Shown here: positions 1 to 8,559 of the stretch, in pieces
How the letters are laid out: each line of letters opens with the position of its first letter
How positions within the stretch are numbered: position 1 is the stretch's first letter
Assembly: GCA_910592005.1 (NCBI GenBank)
Contig: CAJVPP010001704.1
Coordinates: 1 to 18,295, forward strand
Length of the DNA: 18,295 nt
Source: Funneliformis mosseae
Lineage: Eukaryota; Glomeromycota; Glomeromycetes; Glomerales; Glomeraceae
Direction: 5' to 3'
Notes under the pieces: generated by a model
Told to the model about the DNA's origin: nothing
Seen by the model: only the letters and a program-made list of their open reading frames with translations
Database searches by the model: none
Program-made: the position numbers and the translations under genes

Positions 1-72
1 AAAAAAAAAAATTTTGAATTTACTTACTTGTAGCCGGAGTTAGAGGCGGTCGGATACTTATGACCGCTACTG
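1..72. mobile_element. End of a Tc1/mariner element entering from the left
   Basis: Bases 45-72 are a terminal inverted repeat whose outer end is at 72, followed by a TA (73-74), the target-site dinucleotide of Tc1/mariner elements. The reverse complement of 45-75 matches 17078-17108 with one mismatch in 31 bases. The A-rich stretch at 1-20 resembles the last bases of the window, which lie after the transposase of the right-hand element, so this is probably the 3' end of another copy of the same family in the same orientation. Only this edge is visible; the transposase part lies outside the window. Confidence 0.8.
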
Positions 73-137
73 TAAATTTAATAAAGATTATGCGAAACTA
101 CCGCACTTTTTTAAAAAAAAAAAATGTAATAACATAC

Positions 138-640
138 ATAATTGTGTAACAAACTCTTGACCGCGATCTCCACGTAGGGCGTGACTAATATTAATGATAA
201 CAAAGTTCCAGCGCACAACTAGTTTGTTTTAGAACTTTATAATGATAAATATGAAACATTAAAGGGGTAGATTCTTCTTAAAATGCAATCAAATTGATGT
301 ATTTTTTTTTTTTAAACATTTGAAAACTTGATTTTTTTATTTGGGTTTAAGATTTCATTGATTAGCGAGTTAACGGTATTATCATTTCAATCATGCTTCT
401 ATACGAAATCATTTCAATTTATTTTATTTTATTTATTTGTTTGTTGGGGAGTATTTTTTTTTAATAAATGGTCAGATATTTGAAAACTATTTGGGTTTCA
501 GATTTCATTGATTAGCGGTTAACGGAATTTATCATTCCAATCGTGCTTCTATGCGAAACCATCTCAATTTTATTTTATTTTATTATTTGTTTCGGATTTC
601 TCCTTAATATTGTTCATGAAAGGAAATATCATAGACTTAA
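138..640 (+). repeat. Diverged noncoding repeat, copy A
   Basis: First of three diverged direct copies. Shared landmarks with copy B are ATTGTGTAAC (about 142 and 1251), a gactaat block, AACAAAGTTCC followed by acaact and ttgtttt (199 and 1378), a GAAAACTTGATTTTTT block (322 and 1560) and an end block of cttaatattgttca(t/a)(g/a)aaagg (602-625). No open reading frame is visible. It could be the worn flank or LTR-like part of an old element; the family is unknown. Confidence 0.5.
318..592 (+). repeat. Two-unit direct repeat inside copy A
   Basis: Unit 1 (about 318-442) and unit 2 (about 478-592) share the order TTTGAAAAC, ATTTGGGTTT, AGATTTCATTGATTAGCG, GTTAACGG, atcatttcaatc, GCTTCTAT, cgaaa and a run of TTTTA. 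They differ by small indels and substitutions. This is a local tandem duplication with a period of about 160 bases, younger than the A/B/C split because the two units are much more alike. Confidence 0.8.
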
Positions 641-1249
641 TTATCTCGAATGAATTTGGAAGATATTTATCTATTACTCAAGTATGATTGGATCGTATGG
701 TGATCCTTTTCACTATTCTGAATTCTGTAGTTGGCTGCTTTAAAGCAAACTGATCAAGCCAAATCTTAAAGTCCTTCCAAATTTGTAAAGGATCAATTCA
801 ACGTCGATAGCTGGTTCAAACATCTGATATCAATAAAAGCAATGTTAACGATCGCAAATAAAATTTCAGCCACATACTTGCTGCGCAATGCGCGGAAAAG
901 CATCGTAATAATAAAAATTCTAACGATTATAAATAAATGGTTAATTTAACCAGTTATTAAGAATTCGTTATGAGATTTAAATCAAAATATTGCTGAAATT
1001 TAATCTTTTCGCTATTTAATGTATATTTTTCATGGATTCGTTCTTATCTTGCAGAAACATCCGAATTTATAATGAACAATAAAATTATCAATTGCTGCCG
1101 CGTTAAATTATTTTTTAAAATTCACAAAGCTTGTCTGCGGATAATGATTTTAGGGTTCATTTTTTGTACCACAAGAAAATATGATTTTATTTAATCAATC
1201 AGTGTAAATATTCTAGTACATAAATGAAATAGTTTATATCATTTATGAG
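641..1249. other. Gene-free AT-rich stretch
   Basis: No open reading frame, RNA gene or clear element end was seen. The only local structure is a short palindrome (ggttaatttaacc, about 939-951) and a somewhat GC-richer patch near 870-905 (ctgcgcaatgcgcgg) without coding signal. Confidence 0.5.
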
Positions 1250-1765
1250 CATTGTGTAACTGATGTAACTCGTATCTCGAAATTTGATGGACGAGACATG
1301 GTTTTATATGGTGATGTAGTTCGCGACTAATTAAATATGATTATGAAGTAGTCTAGCATGAGAAAATTCTTAATGAGAACAAAGTTCCGATGTACAACTG
1401 ATTTGTTTTGAAAAGGCTTATGAATGAGTTCATATGATTTGGATAAATACAGAACTTTAGAAGGTAAATTCTTTATTCTTGTCATTTGAATTTAGCAGTG
1501 CAATAATAATCTATGATGTATTTTACTGTGAATTCTTTCCCAAAAGAAACCTATTACTTTCGAAAACTTGATTTTTTTTATTTAAGTGCATATTAATTAA
1601 TAATGATTACGTATTTATCGTATTTATGGAAATTTCTTCACTTTCAATAACATTATATTTGAAATTTTCCTTCTCCTCCCCTTTTATTTGATTATTTGGG
1701 GCTTCACCTTAGTATTGTTCAATAAAAGGGTATATTGTAAACTGACTATGAAATGCAGTTTTCAT
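1250..1765 (+). repeat. Diverged noncoding repeat, copy B
   Basis: Second copy of the A/B/C repeat. It shares with A the ATTGTGTAAC, GACTAATT, AACAAAGTTCC and GAAAACTTGATTTTTT blocks. It shares with C the blocks tcttgtcattt(g/a)aa, tatttacggaaatttctt-like, ggggcttc and aaaagggtat followed by tgtaaactgac. It links A and C, which by themselves are hard to align. Confidence 0.5.
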
Positions 1766-2064
1766 ATTGAATAAATATTTTATATCTATTTTTCCACATC
1801 AAGTTAAAGATTTTTATTTAAAAATTATTATTTGTGTTTATTCTTAAATTAAAGTATATATTGTGAATTGAACTCTTTTCACATAACCGATGGCTGAAAA
1901 TCAACAAATCAAGAAGTTTCAATGTTCTCCCTCATTGGGTTTACAAATGGGAATTCGTTATCTCAAAATTTTATTGGTATTATAAACTGAACATTAGATA
2001 AGAGTTTCAGATTATTCATATTATGCATACATATTAAGTAAAACTTTTAACGTGTTAAATTAAT

Positions 2065-2107
<43 letters not shown>

Positions 2108-2394
2108 ACGGGAAAACTGAAAATCGAACGGCTGAACGATACGATGATCTCAAATTGCATTTGAATTCATCAAAACTTTACCCATGGATAAGAACTTTTC
2201 ATGCATGAATTGTACCATGAGGAAAAAAAAAATATTAGAGGCTGATTCTTGTTTTAACCTTTTTTTGTCGAACCCGTTTAATAATTTGATTAATCAACTC
2301 GCTAATTATTAAAAAAAAATGACCAACGTACAGTTTCCCTTTTTGGAAATGAATTTCATAGGATTTAACGCGAAATAATTAAAAGCTGAAAATA
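1766..2394. other. Gene-free stretch with a 30-base A tract
   Basis: No coding signal was seen. A run of 30 A at 2071-2100 is followed by GAGGACAACGGGAAAACTG, a sharp change in base composition. The run could be an old retroposed poly(A) tail, but no target-site duplication or gene body was found next to it, so a homopolymer tract is the safer reading. Confidence 0.5.
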
Positions 2395-2665
2395 TACTTA
2401 TTGGCATGTTGTGAGATAAACAATTCCAGCTTTTTTATTGGAAAAGTTATTATTACTTTCTTGTCATTTAAACTTAGTAATTAGTGTAATATTCTTTCTC
2501 AAATAGTTATTTGATTCAAGCACCCCAATTATGTATTTACGGAAATTTCTTATTCATGATCATGAGTATATGTGAAATTTTTTTTTTTTATTTAAAGTTT
2601 GATAAGGGAGGGGGCTTCGTATTAGCTATAAAAGGGTATTTGTAAACTGACATGAAATAAAAGTT
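2395..2665 (+). repeat. Diverged noncoding repeat, copy C
   Basis: Third and shortest copy. It aligns best to the second half of copy B through tcttgtcatttaaact, tgtatttacggaaatttctt, atgtgaaattttt, ggggcttcgtatta and aaaagggtatttgtaaactgac (2630-2651). It lacks the 5' half seen in A and B, so it is truncated or has diverged beyond recognition. Confidence 0.5.
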
Positions 2666-2900
2666 TTACTCATGACCGGACTCCGAACTCCGAACTCAAA
2701 ATCAAATTGATCAAATTGTTATTTTATGTATTTCTGTTTTTTTTTTTTGGTCTAACTTTGTTGTATAAATTTATTAACGTTATTATAATTATAAAAATAC
2801 TTTATATGTTTGGTATATATTTATTTAAACTTAATATTTGTAATTAAAAGGATCACAAGTTGCGCACCATCTCCTCCTTTTTAAAAATGGAAGGTTCGCA

Positions 2901-3041
2901 ATGAAATATTTTGTGAAAAATCTTTCTCCGAGTCACCATCTTTTGGCACATATGAAATTTCCAAACAATTTTTTCAAAAAAAGAGAAATCAATAGTTCAA
3001 ATGAGCCCTTTAACGTTGGGTTCCGATCCACAATCTTTTAA
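2901..3041 (+). CDS. Small ORF of 46 codons, unknown
   Basis: An ATG-started frame of 46 residues beginning MKYFVKNLSPSHHLLAH and ending in TAA. It is basic, with a FFKKR cluster, and has no recognisable domain, signal peptide or membrane segment. Codon use is less AT-biased than its flanks, which is why it is listed. It stands alone about 160 bases upstream of the half zinc-cluster ORF at 3200. A spliced connection between the two was looked for but no convincing donor and acceptor pair was found. It may be a chance ORF or a gene remnant. Confidence 0.25.
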   Translation: MKYFVKNLSPSHHLLAHMKFPNNFFKKREINSSNEPFNVGFRSTIF

Positions 3042-3199
3042 TCAATTATTCTTTACGCGTTAAACTTATCATGAATTCGGTAGTACACAAAACGGATGTT
3101 TTTCATATAAATATTTCTTATCCCTGAAAGCAACAACTCTAAAAAGTCTCCATCGTTATATTTACAAAACGTTTAACACCATAAATCATTTATAAAATA

Positions 3200-3349
3200 A
3201 TGGTGCCAATCCAACAAGTTAAACAAGATTATATTAAAATGCCATGCCAAACATGCCGAGTCAAAAAATCAAGATGTCTTGTAACTCACCGACGCACTCC
3301 AAGATCCAATCCGCCGGCCAGACCTAATAATGATTCTAATAATGAATAG
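3200..3349 (+). CDS. Mini-protein with half of a Zn2Cys6 zinc-cluster motif
   Basis: A 49-residue frame from the first ATG after an in-frame stop; TATAAA lies directly upstream, within the 12 bases before the ATG. Residues 16-26 read CQTCRVKKSRC, that is C-x2-C-x6-C with the basic spacer typical of the first half of fungal Zn(II)2Cys6 DNA-binding domains. The second half (three more cysteines) is missing: the rest is a basic, Pro/Asn-rich tail (THRRTPRSNPPARPNNDSNN) and a stop. A GT follows directly after the TAG, so an exon boundary near here is possible, but the stop is in frame. The ORF is either a first-exon remnant of a zinc-cluster regulator or a free-standing mini-protein. A half cluster would not be expected to form the normal two-zinc fold alone. 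The motif is seen directly; function is inference. Confidence 0.45.
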   Translation: MVPIQQVKQDYIKMPCQTCRVKKSRCLVTHRRTPRSNPPARPNNDSNNE

Positions 3350-4072
3350 GTATAGAAATATATCTTTTCTAGTTCTTTACCGTTCGTGAAAGAAATTATC
3401 TTTATTCATGATGAATTAAATTTCATTTAATAGGGCCGACCAAAAATATATTTAAAAAATTTTTTTTTATTTATATTCTTTTTTTTATTATTGAAAAATT
3501 TGTATTAAATTATTCATATATATATATATTATATTTTTTCTTCCCCCTTTCACCTCCCCTTCCTCTGTTTACTTTACGCTTTCTTTTTACCATTTTTAAA
3601 TTTTCTGCAGTTTGAATGTAATAATAAAGCAAACATTTTTACCTTCTTCTAAAATTCGAGTTTGAAAGTTATGTGCTGCGCACAGAATACAAAATTTTTC
3701 TAATATTGGAGAACGCATTCCTAAAGTAACTACAGAAAATGCTAACGATGTGTTGTTACTGAACTTTGGTAAAATACATCAGAAAAAAAAACTTATCCTG
3801 TTTTTCATAACAGCCGCAGAATCACTTTGTATATCTAAAAAAAATAAACGCTTCGTATTTCTATTCCAGACGTGACGTGTTATTTAATCATGAAATGTGC
3901 AGTTTTTGCTTTCTATGTATTCCTTTTCGTTTTAAATACCTTTTAAACATGGCATTTACGATTATAATTTGAATGGCTAGAATGCCATATAAATAAATTC
4001 ATGTTTTTCTGATTCATTTAATCACCGTTTTAATCTATAGTGACCTTCTTTTAACACTAAACCAAATTCGCC
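3350..4072. other. Gene-free stretch with low-complexity tracts
   Basis: No coding signal was seen. It contains a short TA run (about 3515-3530), a pyrimidine-rich block (3540-3600) and T/A homopolymers. Nothing resembling an element end or RNA gene was found. Confidence 0.5.
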
Positions 4073-4115
4073 CACGTGATTAGTAATTTTGGCCCGATGT
4101 CTGTTGGCCAAAATT
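4073..4115. promoter_or_regulatory. CACGTG box next to a perfect 10-bp inverted repeat
   Basis: CACGTG (4073-4078), the core bound by basic helix-loop-helix and some bZIP factors, lies 6 bases before an inverted repeat with arms AATTTTGGCC (4085-4094) and GGCCAAAATT (4106-4115) separated by 11 bases. GC-containing symmetric sites stand out in this AT-rich DNA. They lie 114 bases upstream of the ATG at 4229. A regulatory role is inference. Confidence 0.35.
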
Positions 4116-4228
4116 CAAACCTTGTAAAACGCGCCAATTTGTAAAAAAAAAAAAATCGTGCTGAAATAATTGCAAGCTTTTCAAAAATTATCTTACCTTC
4201 ACATACCTGTTTGTAAATTTTATAGTTA

Positions 4229-4312
4229 ATGTTCAGCAAGGCCCCTTACGAAGTTTATGCTGATCGTGCTGATAAGCAAGTGCTGGCAATAATTTTGACA
4301 TCCCGAAGGTGA
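4229..4312 (+). CDS. Short coding-like frame, unknown, possibly an exon relic
   Basis: A 27-residue frame (MFSKAPYEVYADRADKQV followed by a hydrophobic stretch) with clearly coding-like codon use in an AT-rich flank. TTTATAG, a possible splice acceptor, precedes the ATG, and CGAAG/GTGATT near the end could be a donor just before the stop. It may be an orphaned exon. No family is recognised. Confidence 0.25.
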   Translation: MFSKAPYEVYADRADKQVLAIILTSRR

Positions 4313-4590
4313 TTTATGGAATAATTGCTCAATTTTTTTTATTATTGACATATTTAATTTTAAAACTTTATATAATTTAGCTCTTAATAAAAAGTGGAAG
4401 AAAATGTTATACGCTAAAATTTCAATTGGGCGATTATTATAGCTTTAAAGCAATTGGTTTTGCTTTATTGTATTATAATACTCCTTAAGAATTTTTAGAT
4501 ATTCCCAATTGCTGGAATTTCTGTAGAGACTGAAACTAATAGTTAAAATAACTCGTAGAATTAGATATTTAAAAAGGTAAAAAAAGTATT

Positions 4591-4731
4591 GTAATATTCC
4601 TCTTCATAGATCTTATATTGGAGTCTCCTCATCAACTGATTCTTCTTACGTCTAGCAGAAATCTTAGAGAAACAAAATTACAGGAAATCAAATCACTAAT
4701 CGTTAATGCCACAATTTCCAATCGATCCTGA
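4591..4731 (+). pseudogene. Coding-like fragment upstream of the membrane-protein relic
   Basis: An open frame of about 46 codons without a start, containing an acidic/basic helix-like segment (NLRETKLQEIKSLIVNAT) before a TGA at 4729. It lies about 40 bases before the first plausible exon of the relic at 4770 and could be one of its earlier exons, but no clean donor was found. The family is unknown. Confidence 0.25.
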
Positions 4732-4769
4732 AATATATAAATTTAAAAATAAATAAATAAGCTTTTCAG

Positions 4770-6636
4770 AACCGGAATTACTGGTCTGGTCAATTACTTT
4801 ATAAGGGTGCATGGAAATAATTCAATTGATGCAGAAAGTTTAGCTCTTTATATTCAATTCAAATGTTCCTCGCCGTCATCTTTGGTAAGTGTCTTTAAGT
4901 CACAATCAGAAAAGATAGTCATATAAATGCTTAATGAAATCTTTGCTGAGATTATACATTGCTAATTCTACATCAAAATCTATAAAACTGTACATTTAGA
5001 GACTTAAAATTTTGCACCGGAATTTGGATTTGGTGTTAAATTTGCAATATTTATAAAAGTGCTCGGATAGTGTGTTTAACGTCATTGGTTGATTCTCAGA
5101 TCGTGTTGCGTCGAGGAACAGTATGGTTTGTGTGCATATTTTTTTTTATTTTTATTGTTTTGCAAGGCGTATTTTAATAATTTTGATCAATTGTAAATAG
5201 TGTCGCGTATCGTTTAAGATATTTCTATCATGGTTTCTGAATTTATGGCTTATGATGATGACCTTTAAAGAAGTGTTAGAAAATTTTATTTCAGAACCTC
5301 CAAACATTTTTCCCTCGTCGAACTCTTTCAGATGCATAAGCTCATGATATTGGAAATCCTGATGTTCATCATGTATTACTTTGGAATATGTTAACTATGG
5401 AATTAAGAGGATCATTTGCAAGAGGATTAGAAGATACTTCAATAGATGCATCATCTGAACGAGATATTAAATTAATCAAGTTCACAAAATTCATCAATGA
5501 AAGAAAAGCTAAGGTTCGGAAAATGCTTTCCAATTTATGGTCGAGTTAGAGGTTTTGGAGAACTTATCAATGCTTAGCATGGATGAAATCACTGAAATGT
5601 ATTGTTGAAATTACTCAACTGGACAAGCGTAGTTGCGTTATTAACGCTGGTGCTAATTATTATGATTGGTTAGTATATTCAATTGATTAAATTTACCAAT
5701 AATTTGCACAAAAGTCCAAACGTTAACAAACATCCATTTATTGACCGCGCTTACTTTAGGAGCAGCTTTGGTTCACAATGAGCCATCAACCTCTCCAATG
5801 GAGAGTTTTTTGATGATTTTTCAATTAATAATGGGCGCATCATGGGCGCATCGATTTCAATCATAACATTAGCTCCTATGATCTTTACCAAATTCATGTT
5901 AAAGATTAATGAAGGTTTGAAGATTTCACACATAATCTGAATTTGAGAATGATATTTCCTCATTTGGACGGCAATCTGGTCATTATTCACCTTTGGGTTC
6001 TTGGGGAGACTGATCCTACATATTATATAATTCAGGACTCGCAGGTGATCCTATCATGCAGCTAACATCAATTGGCTAGGTGCCATCAATTTCTTATTAG
6101 CATTATGAACACAAATTGCTTCGGAATTTTATCTTGAATCAAAAAGATTAATAGAGCAACATGTATTGTAGACACATCTTTTTTCTCTGAAATTGAACAA
6201 CCTCGACCATCAATAATCTCAAGGTGTGTAAAGATTTTACCGTGAATTATTATTTGCGTGTTATGATAATTGTCGCGGTTCTATCTTGCTTATTTATAGG
6301 TGGAGAAAGGTTAAAACGTATTGAGAATAATGTTTATAGCATACCTTATGAAAGAGCTGATAACACTAGTACTCAAAGAATTATAAAAACTAGGACCATC
6401 GCAGCTGGCCTTCAAGAAAAAATTGTATTATGGTAGGAGTCAGCATTACCATATCATATTGTCCTGGATCTGATTTCTTGTCATCGATCTCTGCAATTTT
6501 AATGTCATCAGCCGCTTGGGTAGCTTCATTGGTATCTGAAGCCCCGAAAATTTCTGGTTACTCCACGTAATTCAAATTACATGTTCCAGTCAGTGAAGAT
6601 ATTGGCATTTCTGTGCTGAAAATGAAGACACAATAA
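4770..6636 (+). pseudogene. Decayed multi-exon gene with membrane segments, copy 1
   Basis: Several exon-like pieces lie in order. 4770-4884 (FRTGITGLVNYFIRVHG...) runs between CTTTTCAG and a GTAAGT donor. 5295-5546 (after TTTCAG) includes HDIGNPDVHHVLLWNML and a charged helix with KLIKFTKFINERKAKV, interrupted by TAA at 5337. 5550-5620 is shifted by a frame (LEVLENLSMLSMDEITEMYC). About 5700-6180 holds hydrophobic runs in alternating frames, such as IHLLTALTLGAALV, ISIITLAPMIFTKFMLKI and FLIWTAIWSLFTFGFLG. A 76-base candidate intron (6224-6299, GTGTGT to TTTATAG) precedes a basic exon (GGERLKRIENNVYSIPYERA). The last piece, 6433-6636, ends in DIGISVLKMKT and a natural TAA, with one internal stop at 6568. 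Stops and frameshifts throughout show that it is dead. The ancestor was probably a membrane protein with three or more helices; I do not recognise the family. A second copy lies at 8560-9093. Confidence 0.55.
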
Positions 6637-6781
6637 TCCATCCATCACCTTGTAGGAGCTTTTTTTTTTTCACTTGTCTTGAAATTTATTGTTTTAATTC
6701 TAATTAATAATGATTACGTCAATTGCTATCTAGCAATCCGATACCTTCACTTCGAAATGCTTTCTGATATTTAAACAAAGC

Positions 6782-7000
6782 GTGACCGTAACCGTTTTCA
6801 ACATCTTGCACACCATAATTGTGTATGAAACCAGTTACAGATATTGTTTCTTATTTTATTTCTTCTTCACTTCCATTCTTACCATGTATAGTTACTTAAA
6901 AAAATGTTTAGTTGCTCGTTGTCAACAGATAAGAGAGAGAATTTTTTATGTGGTATTTGTAATTTTAGTTATAGCAGGTGGATTGCTGAGTTTATATTAG
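6782..7000 (+). pseudogene. Hydrophobic frame, possible two-helix membrane fragment
   Basis: An open frame of 72 codons beginning at GTG, not ATG. It contains two hydrophobic segments, around residues 20-39 (YRYCFLFYFFFTSILTMYSY) and 54-72 (IFYVVFVILVIAGGLLSLY), separated by a basic loop with Lys, Arg and Cys. It follows the 3' end of the copy 1 relic by about 145 bases. T-rich DNA readily gives hydrophobic frames, so it may be chance or a further exon-like fragment of the same membrane family. Confidence 0.25.
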
Positions 7001-7338
7001 AGAGGTAAATTTCATTGGAAGGATGCGGAACAAATATAGATAGATATAGATCCATATAGGAGATACATCGAGTTTAGAAAAACTAGCGCTTTTGGGTAAA
7101 TGTTATAAAGAAGGATTGGTTTAGCAATAAAATCCATGACATAGATGGCAAAGGTAATACAATATTGATTAGGAAGACATAGACAAGAAGGAAATGACAT
7201 AATAAAAATTAATTATACATAAGATTCGCGGTCTTCAAATTTCATTTTTTTTTTTTTTTAATAAAAAAAAATCTTAGCCGATGATCAAAAAAAAAAAAAA
7301 AAGATCGATGATTTAGAATTCTTAACTCGTTGAGATAG

Positions 7339-7497
7339 GTAGTTTGTAGAGATAAATATGAGGAACAAACTCCTGCCAGTTATTTTGTTCCTTTAGAAGG
7401 AAATGAACTGTCATATTTTGTGAGTTCTATTAAAGAATCGGGAACTACAGTTGGCAAGCATCAAAAGCATAGATTTATTAAACAAATAAGAAAATGA
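7339..7497 (+). pseudogene. Soluble-looking coding fragment, unknown
   Basis: An open frame of 52 codons without a start (YEEQTPASYFVPLEGNEL, then SYFVSSIKESGTTVGKHQKH and a basic end) closed by TGA at 7495. The frame continues upstream through one TAG at 7336, which could derive from CAG or TGG by a single transition. Codon composition is coding-like compared with the A-rich flank at 7290-7303. No domain is recognised, and no partner exon was found. Confidence 0.3.
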
Positions 7498-7681
7498 AAT
7501 TCCAAGTTATAGAGTTATCAAATGGTAATAAGTTGCAAATAATTTATTAGCTTTTCTTTCTTTATAACATAGATAATTAATAAATTTGTTTTATTATTCG
7601 TTTCCCCCCTTAGTAAAGTGCAATTGACACGTGTATGACACCTCACCTCGGAAAATATGATCGCACATAACGATAATAATA

Positions 7682-7771
7682 ATGCCAGAATTTGAAAAAG
7701 GAACAGATACTCTCACATTTTACGCCGCTTGCGCTGCAGAGACATTTCTCCCCAACAATACATTTTCCTAG
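7682..7771 (+). CDS. Small ORF of 29 codons, unknown
   Basis: MPEFEKGTDTLTFYAACAAE and nine more residues to a TAG at 7769. Higher GC and balanced codons set it apart from its flanks, so it may be a first exon or fragment of the relic at 7881, which it precedes by 110 bases containing a TA microsatellite (7828-7848). Nothing identifies it. Confidence 0.2.
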   Translation: MPEFEKGTDTLTFYAACAAETFLPNNTFS

Positions 7772-7880
7772 ATAAGAAATCCCATTCGTCAACTTGACAT
7801 AATTTAGAAAATTTAATTATCTCATACATATATATATATATATATATACACCCACCAGTGCATTGCGTCGACCACAATAG

Positions 7881-8336
7881 ATTTTAGACCCATTTGCTCT
7901 CCAGCATGCTGAAAGATTATTAAACATCATCATATCCTTTAAGATCTTTACTAGAGTAGCCTGCATACCTTTGCCTGATGTTGCCGAATTACAGGAGCTA
8001 ATTCATGATATTTGGATTCAACCTTTTCCAAATCTGACAAATTGCCAAAGCATCAACACCGACATTTTGCGGTCACCAATTCTACGACTTCAATCCTCGA
8101 ACCTGCCACCTTTCATACTCCCTCACTTCAGCCTGCCCCCATGGTACCCGTCGATATCATCCAATCTATCGAATCACCACCACCGTATTTTCAAATCGAT
8201 GAAATGCTCGTACAACGTCTCAAAGAGGAAGAATATTTTTTTAATTCAAATTCCTCCCTATCAACTTACTCTTTCGATAAGGGATCTGTTATCAACGGCT
8301 AGGAAGAATCGTATTCAATTGACAGCACAAGATTAA
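7881..8336 (+). pseudogene. Pro/Ser-rich coding relic with a frameshift and two overlapping frames
   Basis: One frame is open from 7881 to TAA at 8334 with no ATG near its start. It begins with a plausible helical part (FALQHAERLLNIIISF, then VACIPLPDVAELQELIHDI). From about 8009 another frame, closed by TAG at 8300, reads more like natural protein: DSTFSKSDKLPKHQ, a Pro-rich stretch (ATFHTPSLQPAPMVPVDII), SIESPPPYFQIDEMLVQRL and an acidic end. The simplest reading is one gene with a one-base change near GATATTTGG (8006-8014), after which the second frame is the real one. Compared with the flanks the codon third positions are richer in C. No family is recognised. It lies between the two copies of the membrane-protein relic and may be unrelated to them. 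Confidence 0.4.
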
Positions 8337-8404
8337 TTTTTAAGCAAATTGTCTCTAGGAATTGTCTTTGCAGGACGTGGTGATGTCTTGCTGTCGTGTT
8401 TCAT

Positions 8405-8435
8405 AATGTATATATGCATTTGCATTATATACATT
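8405..8435. other. Hairpin-forming inverted repeat
   Basis: Arms AATGTATATATGCA and TGCATTATATACATT pair with one bulged base around a three-base loop. It lies about 70 bases after the end of the 7881-8336 relic, in a 3' UTR-like position. A related string cataatgtatat recurs at 8812. A role in RNA 3' end formation is possible but not shown. Confidence 0.4.
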
Positions 8436-8559
8436 TGTTGAATTTAAATTTTTAAGTTGTGCAATCATATTTGTCTTTATCTAAATCCTAGAATAGCAAA
8501 ATGTGCTTGGGATTTCTAAGTGCTAAAGCTTGCCCTAGTGTATTCATTTAAAACCTTTA

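Noticed and set aside
4057..4239. A 60-codon minus-strand frame
   Set aside because: It covers an inverted repeat and an A tract and has a non-ATG-like, low-complexity composition; no homology signal was recognised.
4863..4884. A possible gene start ATGTTCCTCGCCGTCATC before a GTAAGT donor
   Set aside because: Another frame over the same bases is open from 4765 and reads as a better exon (FRTGITGLVNYFIRVHG), so the ATG is probably out of frame.
5751..5990. A 79-codon minus-strand frame
   Set aside because: It is opposite the membrane-protein relic, whose plus-strand pieces fit a gene with duplicate evidence; the minus reading has no supporting structure.
6224..6299. The first 25 codons of a 70-codon frame starting at GTG
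   Set aside because: This part is better explained as an intron (GTGTGT donor, TTTATAG acceptor) within the relic; only the part from 6300 looks coding.
7012..7200. A 62-codon minus-strand frame
   Set aside because: No domain, no duplicate and codon use like background; treated as chance.
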